Positions 18,374 through 27,861 are shown, numbered from the stretch's first letter. The stretch: DNA of 64,000 bases from Herpetosiphon geysericola (GCF_001306135.1 NZ_LGKP01000011.1:186001-250000); one strand, 5' to 3'. The notes: generated by a model not told the origin, from the letters alone. Program-made: numbers and translations.

Positions 18374-19240
18374 ATGCCAACTCAAACAATCAAACTTCCA
18401 TGGCAAGCGCGCTTGCTGCGCAATGGGCTTGGCGGCCTGAGCTATGTTGCGCCACAGCTTGCAGGGCGCATGGTGCTTAAGCTTTTTCTCCAACCACGGC
18501 GGGCGGCCGCCAACAAAAGCTCCAAATTTCTCCAATCGGCTCAGCGCTTGCAGGTTGAGCATAAGGCGCTACGCTTGCAGGCTTATCGCTGGGGTGTTGG
18601 GCCGCGCAAAGCCCTGCTAGTGCATGGCTGGGAGCACGACGCACGGCGCTGGCATGCCTTGGCTCCGCGTTTGGTTGCGCTTGGCTACGAAGTTACCGCA
18701 ATCGATGGCCCAGCCCACGGTGCTTCCGAAGGCACAACCACCAGCATTCCCGATTTTAGTGCAGCGTTGGCCGCAACCGTGCAGCAACTTGGCCCCTTCG
18801 ATCTACTTATTGCACACTCGTTTGGGGCAGCTTGTAGCGCATGGATGCTTGGCATGCTGGGCGTTCCACAGCCGCAACGGGTTGTGCTGATGGGCGCGCC
18901 GACCAGTGGCGAATATATGACTGGCGCATTTGCCGATGGCTTTGGCCTATCGCAACGCCTAAAACGCTTATTCAACCAAGCCTTACAGCACGAATTTGGC
19001 CAGCCAGCAAGCTATTATGCCATGAAATCGATGCCAACCGAGCATTTACCGCCAGCCTTAATTGTGCACGATCGCGATGATCTGCGGGTTGATTTTCGTT
19101 ATGGTCAAGAATTGCAGCAGCATTGGCCCAACTCAGAACTTTTGGCTACCAGCAAACTAGGACATAGCGGCATCCTGCATTCGACAGAAGTACTAGATAA
19201 GATCGTGACCTTTGTGGGAGGCGCAGATCACCCTAGATAG
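18374..19240 (+). CDS. Alpha/beta hydrolase, TetR-linked
   Basis: 288 residues. It has HGWEHDARRWHALAPRL near the oxyanion region, DGPAHGASEG, the nucleophile elbow AHSFGAA (Ser inside an A-H-S-F-G variant of GxSxG), an acidic loop HDRDDLRVDF and a late His in KLGHSGILHS. Substrate unknown. AGGGGGA precedes the ATG. It is divergent from the TetR gene, and the shared operator suggests induction by a TetR ligand, possibly a hydrophobic compound or ester (inference). Confidence 0.85.
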   Translation: MPTQTIKLPWQARLLRNGLGGLSYVAPQLAGRMVLKLFLQPRRAAANKSSKFLQSAQRLQVEHKALRLQAYRWGVGPRKALLVHGWEHDARRWHALAPRLVALGYEVTAIDGPAHGASEGTTTSIPDFSAALAATVQQLGPFDLLIAHSFGAACSAWMLGMLGVPQPQRVVLMGAPTSGEYMTGAFADGFGLSQRLKRLFNQALQHEFGQPASYYAMKSMPTEHLPPALIVHDRDDLRVDFRYGQELQQHWPNSELLATSKLGHSGILHSTEVLDKIVTFVGGADHPR

Positions 19241-19285
19241 CGGACACTAAAGCGATCAGCAAATACTAAACCGAGGAGGCACGGA

Positions 19286-20935
19286 ATGGGCACAGATGTG
19301 TATGTGGATCAGGATGAAACGACCAGTGACCTACAGCAAAAAATCATCGCCTTGCGTGCCCAGATCTCCATTTATGAACAAATTTTGGATACGATTCCAG
19401 ATTTGATTCTCTACAAAGGCCCTGGCTCGCACATTCGCTACGCCAATCGGGCCTTTCGCGAATATTATGGGATGAATGAGCAGCAGCTGCAAGATGTGAT
19501 TGATGCTGAATTCAACCAACCAAGCTATACCGAGCAATATGTGCGCGATGATGCTCAGGTTTTTGAAACTGGTGAGCCGTTGCTGATTAGTTCCGAGCCA
19601 GTCACGCGGCATAATGGCGAGGTGCATCTTTTTTCGACGACCAAGCATCCAATTCGTAACCAAACAGGCGAAATTATTGGCACGGTTGGCATCTCACATG
19701 ATCTCAGTAGCGATGTTGCTGCTTCGGCAGCCTTGACAGAAAACGAAGCCCGTTTGCAACGAATTATTCAAAATGTGCCCGGCATGGTTTATCAATTTTT
19801 GCTCGAACCAGACCACACCATGCACTTTCCCTTTGTCAGCACTGGTAGCCGCGATATTTATGGCCTTGAGCCAGAAGCGATTATGCGCGATGCTAGCATT
19901 GTGACTGAGGCGGTCAATCCAAGCGATCGGGTTCGCTTCCAAGAAGCTATTATGGAATCGGCGCGCACGCTCGAACCATGGCGTTGGGAAGGTCGGGTGT
20001 ATATCGATGGGCGAGAAAATTGGCTGCAAGGGGCGTCGCGGCCAACTCGCTTGATCAACGGGGCAATTCTGTGGGATGGCTTGTTGCTGAATATTACTGA
20101 GCAAAAGCAGGCCGAAGCTTTGTTGGGGCGCTTTGATACGATTTTGAGTTCGACAAACGATATTGTGGCAATTGCTGATCTTGCTGGCAAGATGCAATAT
20201 CTCAATCCAGCGGCGCGCCGTTTATTAGCCATTGAGCCAACAGATCCCGTCGATCAATTAACTTGGCACGATCTGCACCCAGCCAAAGCCGAGCAGCAAT
20301 GGCTGGCCAAAACCTTGCAACATGCTCAAGTTCATGGCTCGTGGATGGGCGAGCATGAGCTTAAACCAGCCCATGGTCAACGCTTGCCAGTGATGTATCA
20401 AATGCTTTGCCACTATGATGTTGATCAACAGCCAAGCTTCTTTTCGATAATTGCCCACGACATTAGCGACCAAAAACAGGCAGAGGCTGAGCGTCAACGC
20501 TTGCACGAAGAAATTATTCGGACCCAACAACAAGCCCTGATTGAACTCTCGACGCCGCTGATTCCAATTGCCGACACGGTGGTGCTGTTGCCCTTAGTTG
20601 GCAGCGTGGATACTGCCCGCGCCCAGCAATTTATGGAAACCTTGCTCGAAGGTGTGCATATCAACAAAGCCCAAATTGCCATTGTTGATGTGACTGGCGT
20701 TCCAGTGATGGATACTCAAGTGGCGGGCTTATTGATTCGGGCAGCTAACAGCGTTCAACTACTAGGTGCCCGCGTAATTATCACGGGCATTCGGCCTGAA
20801 TTGGCCCAAACTCTGGTTACTTTGGGGATTGATTTCCGCTCGATTATGACGCATAGTAGCCTGCAACAAGGAATTACCTATGCGATCAATGTGACTCGTG
20901 GGCAGCAACTCAATGTGAGGCATCGCGGCAATTGA
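19286..20935 (+). CDS. PAS-domain sensor with C-terminal RsbR-type STAS domain
   Basis: 549 residues, GAGGAGG upstream. A short coiled coil (15-40) leads to three PAS/PAC modules at about 35-150, 155-275 and 278-405, then a linker helix and a STAS domain (about 425-545). The STAS part carries DVTGVPVMDT and GIRPELAQT, the two segments that hold the phosphorylatable threonines of RsbR proteins. It has no kinase or phosphatase domain, so its output should be partner switching through a stressosome-like complex. A second STAS protein is at 54205-55020 and an RsbU-like phosphatase at 38508-40439. Confidence 0.88.
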   Translation: MGTDVYVDQDETTSDLQQKIIALRAQISIYEQILDTIPDLILYKGPGSHIRYANRAFREYYGMNEQQLQDVIDAEFNQPSYTEQYVRDDAQVFETGEPLLISSEPVTRHNGEVHLFSTTKHPIRNQTGEIIGTVGISHDLSSDVAASAALTENEARLQRIIQNVPGMVYQFLLEPDHTMHFPFVSTGSRDIYGLEPEAIMRDASIVTEAVNPSDRVRFQEAIMESARTLEPWRWEGRVYIDGRENWLQGASRPTRLINGAILWDGLLLNITEQKQAEALLGRFDTILSSTNDIVAIADLAGKMQYLNPAARRLLAIEPTDPVDQLTWHDLHPAKAEQQWLAKTLQHAQVHGSWMGEHELKPAHGQRLPVMYQMLCHYDVDQQPSFFSIIAHDISDQKQAEAERQRLHEEIIRTQQQALIELSTPLIPIADTVVLLPLVGSVDTARAQQFMETLLEGVHINKAQIAIVDVTGVPVMDTQVAGLLIRAANSVQLLGARVIITGIRPELAQTLVTLGIDFRSIMTHSSLQQGITYAINVTRGQQLNVRHRGN

Positions 20936-20958
20936 TCGTCAGCTGCTAAGGAGCGATC

Positions 20959-22044
20959 ATGCGCGTACTCCATTCGTTGAGCGACCTCTCGTTGGCGTGG
21001 CTGATTGAGCACCTACAGCCGTGGTTGGGCGCTGGCACGATTCGCCATTTTCAGCTGATCGAGGAACATACAGCCAATTCACAAATTGGCCATATTCAAT
21101 TGCAATTGTTTCGCACGCCGCTCAAAGCGCCACGCCAACTTGTGCTCAAAATTACCCATGATCACCATGGTGCGCATGAAGTCGCAATTTATGAGTATGC
21201 GAAAAACAATGATCTGTTGCATTTGCCATTTGTGGCTTGCTATGCTGCTGGCTACGAGGCTGCCTCTGGGGTTGCCAATTGTTTGCTCGCTGATTTGAGC
21301 GAAACCCATGAGCCTGCGATTGAGCGTAAAGCCTTAATTGCTGGCGAGAGCGTGCCGAAAGAGCAGCGCCGCTTTATGTGTATTGATGCCTTGGCCCAAT
21401 TGCATTCCTCGTGGTGGGAAGCAGCACCCCTCGGCCAAGCAGCTTCTGCCTTCGCGCTACGCTGGTGGTATAGCGATGCAATGGCGCATGCTCAGCACGT
21501 TCAACGTCGGCAGGACGAATGGCAGCAATTTCTCTCCCGCCATGGCTCAATTCTCAACGGCGCGTTACATGATCGTCTAACTACAACGTTAAATGCCTTG
21601 CCAACCCTTTGGCAACGCTGGCTTGAGCCACGAGTTGGCAGTTCTAAGCAATTAACCCTTTCGCAAGGTAATTGCTCCTTCAACCAATTTTTCTGCCCCA
21701 AAGACCCGCATGCAGAAGATGCTTATCTGTTGGATTTTGGTGCTGCTTCGGCCAACTTGCCAACCTACGATTTGGTCTATCTGCTGGCCACGTTTTGGAA
21801 TCCAACTCAACGTGCTTTGGCTGAAGAGCAATTGTTGCGGCGTTATTTGGCAGGCTTGATTGGCGCGGGGATTAATTATTCGTGGCAGCAGCTGTGCAAC
21901 GATTATCGCTTGATGTTGGCCTATATGCTGTTTGACCCAATTTGGAATGCAGTCGCTGGCGCTGATCAGGCCTATTGGTGGCCGAAACTGCAATGCCTCG
22001 CCGCTGCCAATGATGAATGGCAGTGCGAGCAGTTGTGGCAGTAG
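20959..22044 (+). CDS. APH/ecdysteroid-kinase-like protein with altered catalytic loop
   Basis: 361 residues, AAGGAG upstream. The fold appears to be that of aminoglycoside/choline-type small-molecule kinases: LVLKI with a likely ATP-binding Lys, a following Glu in HEVAIYEYA, a catalytic loop and the metal motif LLDFG (Asp259). The loop reads SQGNCSFNQ (235-243) where the family has HGDxxxxN. The expected His is Gln236 and the catalytic Asp is Asn238, while Asn242 is kept. It may be a pseudokinase or use a different base. It lies 24 bases after the PAS-STAS gene, so co-expression is likely. Confidence 0.72.
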   Translation: MRVLHSLSDLSLAWLIEHLQPWLGAGTIRHFQLIEEHTANSQIGHIQLQLFRTPLKAPRQLVLKITHDHHGAHEVAIYEYAKNNDLLHLPFVACYAAGYEAASGVANCLLADLSETHEPAIERKALIAGESVPKEQRRFMCIDALAQLHSSWWEAAPLGQAASAFALRWWYSDAMAHAQHVQRRQDEWQQFLSRHGSILNGALHDRLTTTLNALPTLWQRWLEPRVGSSKQLTLSQGNCSFNQFFCPKDPHAEDAYLLDFGAASANLPTYDLVYLLATFWNPTQRALAEEQLLRRYLAGLIGAGINYSWQQLCNDYRLMLAYMLFDPIWNAVAGADQAYWWPKLQCLAAANDEWQCEQLWQ

Positions 22045-22381
22045 CCAAGAACAGAGAGCAAAGAGCATAGAACATAGGGGTAAAATCAAAAGTCAGAAGT
22101 CAGAAGTCAGAAATCAATAGCCAATAGCCTGATAGTCTCTGCATCGCTGCGTTAAAAATATTCTAGAAAGCTTTTTTAGCCACGAATTGCACGAATTGCA
22201 CGAAGGCTCTATTTTCGCCACAGATTACACAGATTATGTGGATGATGTTCCAATAAGCAATAGCCTGATCTCTGATCACTGACGTTATGTTCTATGCTCT
22301 TTGTTCTCTGTTCTTTTTGGCCATAGATTGCACAGATGTTGAGGATTGGGCTTTGAGCTTTCATCCTTCATCTCTCATGCT
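22045..22381. repeat. Mosaic repeats framed by a perfect 30-bp inverted repeat
   Basis: 337 bases with no gene. Bases 22047-22076 and 22286-22315 are exact reverse complements (30 of 30), built of AGAGAGCAAAGAGCATAG words and 209 bases apart. Between them are GTCAGAAGTC words, CCACGAATTGCACGAA (about 22180) and CCACAGATTACACAGATT (about 22217). Confidence 0.85.
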
Positions 22382-23872
22382 TCATAATTTTGCTATGTTC
22401 TCTGCTCTTTTTTGCTCTCCGTTCAATAGTTTTGCCAATAAATTTGGCTTCAAGGCTTGTTCAACGTGGTCGGCGAGTCGCTCGAAGGGATCGCTTGCTG
22501 GCTGCCCGGCTTGCGCTTGCCAGCCGAGGCTGCCTAACCATGCATAGCGAAAAGCACGGTTGGCAAAAATTCCATGCAAATAACAGCCCCAAATCTTACC
22601 ATCAGCCCGCATACAGCCATCGGCGTGGTTGGCTCCAGCCACTTCAATCGTTAATGCTGGCTGATCGGCGAGGAGTTCGCTGCGACCTAAGTGAATTTCA
22701 TAGCCTGTCAGCGGGCAATCCTTGGCCCATGGCAAGTGGCTGGTGGCCTGCACTTGGCGGGTTTGTTTTTCGGCGCTAAACACGGTTGTGATGGGCAATA
22801 AGCCTAAGCCTCCCATCGTGCCGCCGTTCCCCTCAAGCGCCTGTGGATCATCAATCTGCTGGCCGAGCAGCTGGTAGCCACCGCAAATGCCGACGATTGG
22901 CCCTTGAAATTGTTGAATTGGCTGATCGAAGCCCTGCTCGCTAAGCCATTGGCGAGCGGCAAGCGTGTGCTTGGTGCCAGGCAAAATTAACGCTTGGCAA
23001 TCGGCTAATTCATGCGGCTGCTTGATATAGCGTACTGCCACGCCATGCTCCTGCGCCAACGGATCAAAATCGTCGAAGTTGGCAATTGCAGGTAGTTGAA
23101 TGACCCCAATTGTTAATCCCGCCGTGGTAGCCATTTGCGCAGGCCGTTCTAAGGCCACCGCATCTTCTTCGGGCAGGCCAAGCTGCGGCAACCACGGCAC
23201 AACGCCCAACACTGGCTTGTTACTGCGCTGTTCGAGTATTGCAATGCCATCGGTAAATAAAGCTGGATCGCCGCGAAACCGATTGACAATCAGTCCTGCG
23301 ATTAATTGGCGTTCCGCTGGCTCAAGCAACATAAGCGTGCCCAGCATGGCCGCAAAAATCCCACCAACATCAATATCGCCAACCAACAAGGTTTGGGCTT
23401 GAGCATAGGTTGCGACCCGCATATTGGTGATGTCGTGGGCTTTGAGATTTAGTTCAACTGGGCTGCCAGCGCCTTCAGCAATCACCAAATCATATTCTTG
23501 GCGCAAACTATCGAGGCTGCTGCTAACAATATCCCAAAGCATTTGCTTGCGCTGCCAATAATCGATTGCATCAAGGGTGCGCCAAGGTCGGCCTTGCACA
23601 ATAATTTGGCTGCGGCGCTGGCCTTCTGGCTTGATCAAAATCGGATTCATCTGCACGCTGGGCGCAAGCTTGGCTGCTGCTGCTTGAACGGCAATGCTGC
23701 GAGCAATTTCTTCGCCATTGGCTGTGACGGCAGCATTGTTGCTCATATTTTGGGCTTTAAAAGGCGCAACCCGAATACCACGGCGGGCGGCGATGCGACA
23801 CAACGCACTAACCAAGGTACTTTTGCCAACCGATGAAGCGGTTCCAACAACCATCAAAACTGGGGCGAGCAT
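22382..23872 (-). CDS. cobQ: Cobyric acid synthase CobQ
   Basis: 496 residues. It amidates four side chains of adenosylcobyrinate diamide to give adenosylcobyric acid, using glutamine and ATP. The N-terminal dethiobiotin-synthetase-like P-loop is TASSVGKST, followed by [10 protein letters not shown]. The C-terminal class I glutamine amidotransferase has the nucleophile Cys in [10 protein letters not shown] and His in CYLHGIFAN. The ATG at 23872 (GGAG in front) is preferred to an upstream TTG. Its first 19 bases overlap the end of cobC. The last dozen residues ([13 protein letters not shown]) are encoded by intergenic repeat sequence, so the natural end may have been replaced. Confidence 0.93.
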   Translation of the reverse strand: MLAPVLMVVGTASSVGKSTLVSALCRIAARRGIRVAPFKAQNMSNNAAVTANGEEIARSIAVQAAAAKLAPSVQMNPILIKPEGQRRSQIIVQGRPWRTLDAIDYWQRKQMLWDIVSSSLDSLRQEYDLVIAEGAGSPVELNLKAHDITNMRVATYAQAQTLLVGDIDVGGIFAAMLGTLMLLEPAERQLIAGLIVNRFRGDPALFTDGIAILEQRSNKPVLGVVPWLPQLGLPEEDAVALERPAQMATTAGLTIGVIQLPAIANFDDFDPLAQEHGVAVRYIKQPHELADCQALILPGTKHTLAARQWLSEQGFDQPIQQFQGPIVGICGGYQLLGQQIDDPQALEGNGGTMGGLGLLPITTVFSAEKQTRQVQATSHLPWAKDCPLTGYEIHLGRSELLADQPALTIEVAGANHADGCMRADGKIWGCYLHGIFANRAFRYAWLGSLGWQAQAGQPASDPFERLADHVEQALKPNLLAKLLNGEQKRAENIAKL

Positions 23873-24999
23873 AAGGTTCTCCAAGCTGCAAGCAAACGCT
23901 GATTTTGGTGTGGCTGGCGTGGGGCAATCCGAATGAAGCTGGGCAAGCCAAACGAGCTACAATCGCGCACCAAACAGGCGTGCTGCAATAACGCGCTGCG
24001 GGTTTGGGCAGCGTTCTGCACTTCCACCAAGAAAAATGGCAAGCAACTTGGCAAAACCCGCAGCCCGAGTTGGCCTAATTCAACCCGCAGTTGATCGCTC
24101 CATGTCCACCATTGGCCCAGATTTTGCGCGAGCCACGTTGGATTTGCCATAATTGCCAAGCCCGCTGCCTGCGCCAAACTATTAACGCTCCACTGTGGCT
24201 GCCAGTGCCGCAAGGCAGTGATGATGTTTGGCTCGGCCACGACATAGCCCAAGCGCAAGCCCGCCAAGGCATAGCTTTTGGTCAATGAGTAGAGGTAAAT
24301 TGTGTAGTGGTTGGGGGCTGGGGACTGGGGGCTGGATAATGATTTCTCAACCCCAATCGCCGATTCCCAATCTCCAATCTCCGTTTCCCGATCCCCAATC
24401 CCCGATCCCCGATCCCCAACCACCAAATCGGCATAGGCCAAATCGAGCACCAAATAGCCCTGCACTGCGGCACAGGCTGCTTGGAGTCGCTCAATTGCTT
24501 GGGCTGGCAAATAGCTGCCAGTTGGATTATTGGGGTTGCACAGCCAAACCAAGCGTGGACGATATTGGGCAATTAATCGGCAGCAGGCTACAACATCAAC
24601 CTGAAAGTCAGTTTCAGCGCTTGCTTGATAGCGAATGAGCTGAGCGCCGACCAAACTACTTGCATAGGCATATTCGCCAAAGGTTGGCTCGATCACCACA
24701 ACATAATCGTTGGCTTGCAGCAACGCACGGGCAATTAAGTGAATTAACTCATTGCTGCCATTGCCAATCAGCAACTGTGCTGGCTCGCAAGCGTGATGGT
24801 TGGCAAGTGCTGCCCGCAACGCCAAACATTGGCGATCAGGATAATGGGCCAAATCAACGTTTGCGAGCGTTGCGCGAATAAAATTTGGCGTACCAAGCGG
24901 ATTAACATTGCTGCTGAAATCGTAGATTTGGCTTGGCGCAAGCCCGTGTTGTTGCAATTCTGCATAATCGATTGCGCCATGAATTGGCTGTTGCATCAT
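23854..24999 (-). CDS. cobC: CobC/CobD-type threonine-phosphate decarboxylase-like aminotransferase
   Basis: 381 residues. It is a fold-type I PLP protein of the histidinol-phosphate aminotransferase group. In cobalamin synthesis the group supplies the aminopropanol phosphate arm by decarboxylating threonine phosphate. Visible features: [11 protein letters not shown] at the start, [24 protein letters not shown] and the PLP lysine in [16 protein letters not shown]. The ATG at 24999 overlaps the cobU stop as ATGA; a GTG at 25008 is possible. Between YADL and YSLTK there is an extra in-frame stretch of about 38 residues encoded by GATCGGGG-type repeat (24307-24420). It falls close to the active-site lysine, so activity needs testing. 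Confidence 0.9.
   Translation of the reverse strand: MMQQPIHGAIDYAELQQHGLAPSQIYDFSSNVNPLGTPNFIRATLANVDLAHYPDRQCLALRAALANHHACEPAQLLIGNGSNELIHLIARALLQANDYVVVIEPTFGEYAYASSLVGAQLIRYQASAETDFQVDVVACCRLIAQYRPRLVWLCNPNNPTGSYLPAQAIERLQAACAAVQGYLVLDLAYADLVVGDRGSGIGDRETEIGDWESAIGVEKSLSSPQSPAPNHYTIYLYSLTKSYALAGLRLGYVVAEPNIITALRHWQPQWSVNSLAQAAGLAIMANPTWLAQNLGQWWTWSDQLRVELGQLGLRVLPSCLPFFLVEVQNAAQTRSALLQHACLVRDCSSFGLPSFIRIAPRQPHQNQRLLAAWRTLCSPQF
24307..24420 (-). repeat. Repeat array inserted in frame inside cobC
   Basis: The segment is built of GGGGATCGGGGATTGG-type words, the same family seen between genes at 9120, 10810, 14010 and 60990. It adds a Gly/Asp/Glu/Ser/Pro-rich loop to CobC without breaking the frame. 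Confidence 0.85.
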
Positions 25000-25541
25000 T
25001 TGGCCCACGCTGGCTGCAATTGGCGAATTTCGATTGGCATGCCTGCGACAACCAAATAAACCTCGTTGGCCGCCGCCGCAATTTGCTGGTTGGCACGGCC
25101 AATCAGGTCGCGATAGACGCGGCCCAAGGCATAGGCGGGCACAATGCCCATGCCAACTTCATTGGTCACAACAACTAAATGTAAATCGCGGGCTTGCTGA
25201 GCGGCTAACATTGCGGCAATTTCAGTTTGAATCACAGGTTCGGGCTGGGCTTCGTTGGCTAACAACAGGTTGCTCACCAATAAGGTCAGACAATCGAGCA
25301 AGACCACGCTGCCACTTGGCAGTTGGCCTAATGCTTGGCTGGCAGCAAGCGGCGCTTCGATAGTTTGCCAATGGCTAGGCCGTTGAGCTTGGTGTAGGCC
25401 AATCCGCTGCTGCATTTCGCTATCGCCAGCTTGGGCTGTAGCCAAATAATACACGTGGGCTGCGTGCTGGCTGGCATATTGCTCGGCGCGCCAACTTTTG
25501 CCGCTACGTGCGCCGCCAGTAAATAAAACTAAACGAGCCAT
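24996..25541 (-). CDS. cobU: Adenosylcobinamide kinase / adenosylcobinamide-phosphate guanylyltransferase
   Basis: 181 residues, standard for CobU/CobP. It phosphorylates adenosylcobinamide and then forms GDP-cobinamide for nucleotide-loop assembly. It starts MARLVLFTGGARSGKS, with the P-loop at 9-16. The family segments VVLLDCLTLLVSNLL and VTNEVGMGIVPAYALGRVYRDLIGRANQ are present. AAGGA precedes the ATG. The start overlaps the end of btuD by 13 bases and its TGA overlaps the cobC ATG, so translation of btuD-cobU-cobC-cobQ is probably coupled. Confidence 0.95.
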   Translation of the reverse strand: MARLVLFTGGARSGKSWRAEQYASQHAAHVYYLATAQAGDSEMQQRIGLHQAQRPSHWQTIEAPLAASQALGQLPSGSVVLLDCLTLLVSNLLLANEAQPEPVIQTEIAAMLAAQQARDLHLVVVTNEVGMGIVPAYALGRVYRDLIGRANQQIAAAANEVYLVVAGMPIEIRQLQPAWAK

Positions 25542-26338
25542 GATCGTTCCTTAGGTTGTGGTTGAAGCATCACTAACGGCAGGCCATGGCTGGGATGTTC
25601 GATCAATTGAACTGGCACATCGTAGGCCGCCTCGATCAATTCGCTGCGCAACACGCTGTTTGGCGGGCCAACTGCTTGCAAACGGCCATGAGCCAAGAGT
25701 GCAATCCGGTCGGCGCAAAGGCTGGCTTGATTCAGATCGTGCAAGGTCAAAATCACACAGACCCCATCGCTATGCGCCAGCTCGCTGACCAATTGCATAA
25801 TTTCAAGTTGATATTTTAAATCAAGATGGGCGGTTGGCTCATCGAGCAACAAGATGCTTGGTTGCTGGGCCAAGGCGCGAGCGATAATCACCCGCCGTTG
25901 TTCGCCGCCCGAAAGCTCGGCCAAGCTCTGGCGTCGATACTGGGCCAAATTAAAGCGCTCAAGTAATTGTTCAACGATTGCGCGATCGGCTTTGCTCATC
26001 GGCAAGAGCCAACCGCGATGCGGTGTGCGCCCAAGCAGCAGCATTTGCTCAACCGTCAGGTCGCTATTGAGGCCATGGTTTTGGGGTGCAAAGGCAATTT
26101 GTTGGGCTGCCAAGCGCTGCTTAATCTGCCACAATGGCTGATTATTCAGCCAAATTTTGCCCAGTTGCGGCTGTTGCAGCCGTGCCAAACAGCGTAATAA
26201 CGTGCTTTTGCCAGCGCCATTTGGCCCAAGCAAGGCCAGCACTTCGCCTTGGGCAGCATCTAAATCAAGCTGGGCAAAAACCTCACGCGCCCCATAACGA
26301 CAACTCAGTTGTTCAACCTTGATGATTGGGTTTGACAT
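25529..26338 (-). CDS. btuD: Corrinoid ABC transporter ATP-binding protein
   Basis: 269 residues. Walker A LLGPNGAGKST, the Q-loop region AFAPQNHGLN, signature LSGGEQRR, Walker B ILLLDEPTAHLD and H-loop LTLHDLN. It is of the FecE/BtuD type that works with BtuC-like permeases. The ATG at 26338 begins right before the conserved IIKVEQLSCRYG strand. The longer frame upstream only translates CACGAA-type repeat and is rejected. No strong ribosome site is seen. Placement with cobU, cobC and cobQ and close to btuC/btuF supports B12 or cobinamide uptake rather than iron. Confidence 0.9.
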   Translation of the reverse strand: MSNPIIKVEQLSCRYGAREVFAQLDLDAAQGEVLALLGPNGAGKSTLLRCLARLQQPQLGKIWLNNQPLWQIKQRLAAQQIAFAPQNHGLNSDLTVEQMLLLGRTPHRGWLLPMSKADRAIVEQLLERFNLAQYRRQSLAELSGGEQRRVIIARALAQQPSILLLDEPTAHLDLKYQLEIMQLVSELAHSDGVCVILTLHDLNQASLCADRIALLAHGRLQAVGPPNSVLRSELIEAAYDVPVQLIEHPSHGLPLVMLQPQPKERSWLV

Positions 26339-26829
26339 TGATTGCGGCTTTCTACGAATTTGATCCACGAAGCGCACGAAGGACACGAAGATTAATTTTT
26401 TGGCCACGAATTGCCCGAATTGCACGAATGATTCTTTTTTAGCCACAGATTGCACAGATTATGATGATTTGATTCCTACTCTCCCATAGCCTAGAGCCAA
26501 TAGCCATCTTTCTCTGCGCCGCTGCGTTAAGAATTGATCCACGACGCGCGCGAAGGTTAAGTTTTGATCCACGAAGGACACGAAGAGACACGAATGATTA
26601 TTTTTGGCCACAGATTGCCCAGATTGACCCAAATTATTATTCCTTTAGCCAATAGCCATATCTTTTCTGCGCCGCTGCGTTAAGCATTGATCCACGAAGC
26701 GTGCGAAAGACACGAAGATTAATTTTTTGGCCACAGATTGCCCAGATTATGTTGATTATTGGTCTATCTCTCGTGCTGCCTGATCCCTAAACTTCTGATT
26801 TTTGATTTTTGACTTCTGGTTTTCATCCT
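26339..26829. repeat. Mosaic repeats between btuD and btuC
   Basis: 491 bases with no gene. A compound unit appears twice in the same word order (about 26488-26630 and 26640-26752): AGCCAATAGCCAT, TCTGCGCCGCTGCGTTAAG, TTGATCCACGA, then GGCCACAGATTGCCCAGATT. The right end carries CTTCATCCTTCATCC-type words next to the btuC stop. Confidence 0.75.
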
Positions 26830-27861
26830 TCATCCTTCCCCACGTGAGCGCTTGAGCACATACAAAAAGAATGGGCCGCCGAGCATGGCCGTCAAGATGC
26901 CGACTGGTAATTCCAACGGCGCGGCGATGGTGCGGGCGGTTGTGTCGGCCAACACCAGCAGCATCGCCCCAATTAGGCCGCTTGCCGGAATCAAACGGGC
27001 GTGGTTGGCGCCAAACAGCAAGCGGGCAATGTGCGGCGCAATTAGGCCAATAAAGCCGATAATGCCGCCATTGGCGACGGTTGCGGCAGTGGTGATGCTG
27101 GCGGCGGCAATCACGGCGCTCCTACTGCGCCACAGCGATAAGCCTAAACTTTGGGCCACTTCATCGCCACAACTCAGGGCATCGATTCGACGCGCCATCA
27201 GCCATAGCCAAGCAATGCCAAGCATTACAAACGGCAAACTGCTGGCTACATTGTTCCAGCTGCGGCCTGATAACCCACCAAGCAACCAGGCAAAAACTTC
27301 GTACAACGGCTGTTCGTTCATTAATAACAATAATGACACGGTTGCTGAAAGCATCGTGCTGAGCGCTGCTCCTGCTAAGAGCAAGGCAGTGCGCGGGGCT
27401 TGGCCGCCAACTTCGGCAATGCTATACACCACCGCAACCGCCAGCAATGCGCCGATAAAGGCACACAGCGCAATCGCATTAAAACCCAACCATTGCCATT
27501 GCACTTGCAAGACAATCGCTAAGGTTGCGCCCAAGGCCGCGCCTCCAGAGGCACCAATCGAGAACGGATCGGCGAGCGGATTTTGAAACAGCCCTTGGAA
27601 GGCCGCCCCAGCACTGGCCAACCCAGCGCCGATCAGGGCTGCCAGCAGCATGCGTGCCAGCCGAAAATCCCACACGATCGTCACGGCGGTGCTGTTGGTG
27701 CTGGCATGATTGGGTTGAACAATCGCTTGCAGCACCGTACTAGGGCTGAATTTTACTGCCCCAATGCCAAGGCTCACAACCATCATTAATAACAAAAGGC
27801 CAAGCATGCCGCCAAAGGCCAGCAGATCGCGCCAATAGGGCTTGGAGAATAAGCGTGCCAA
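26830..27861 (-). CDS. btuC: Corrinoid ABC transporter permease
   Basis: 343 residues with about ten hydrophobic helices, of the FecCD/BtuC family. Motifs include LRLARMLLAALIGAGLASAGAAFQGLFQNPLADP with the GASGGAALGA that follows, and the cytoplasmic GGIIGFIGLIAPHIARLLFG loop that contacts BtuD (long stretches given here only by their key parts). There is no ATG. A TTG at 27861 is chosen because GAAGGG stands six bases in front, while the TTG at 27867 abuts that site. It follows btuF by about 75 bases and is on the same strand. Confidence 0.88.
   Translation of the reverse strand: MARLFSKPYWRDLLAFGGMLGLLLLMMVVSLGIGAVKFSPSTVLQAIVQPNHASTNSTAVTIVWDFRLARMLLAALIGAGLASAGAAFQGLFQNPLADPFSIGASGGAALGATLAIVLQVQWQWLGFNAIALCAFIGALLAVAVVYSIAEVGGQAPRTALLLAGAALSTMLSATVSLLLLMNEQPLYEVFAWLLGGLSGRSWNNVASSLPFVMLGIAWLWLMARRIDALSCGDEVAQSLGLSLWRSRSAVIAAASITTAATVANGGIIGFIGLIAPHIARLLFGANHARLIPASGLIGAMLLVLADTTARTIAAPLELPVGILTAMLGGPFFLYVLKRSRGEG

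Noticed and set aside
26339-26455. 39-residue N-terminal extension of BtuD
   Set aside because: It is a translation of CACGAA-type repeat; the conserved ABC domain begins at the later ATG.
26852-27586. 244-aa plus-strand ORF opposite btuC
   Set aside because: Antisense shadow of a conserved permease; composition reflects reversed transmembrane codons.
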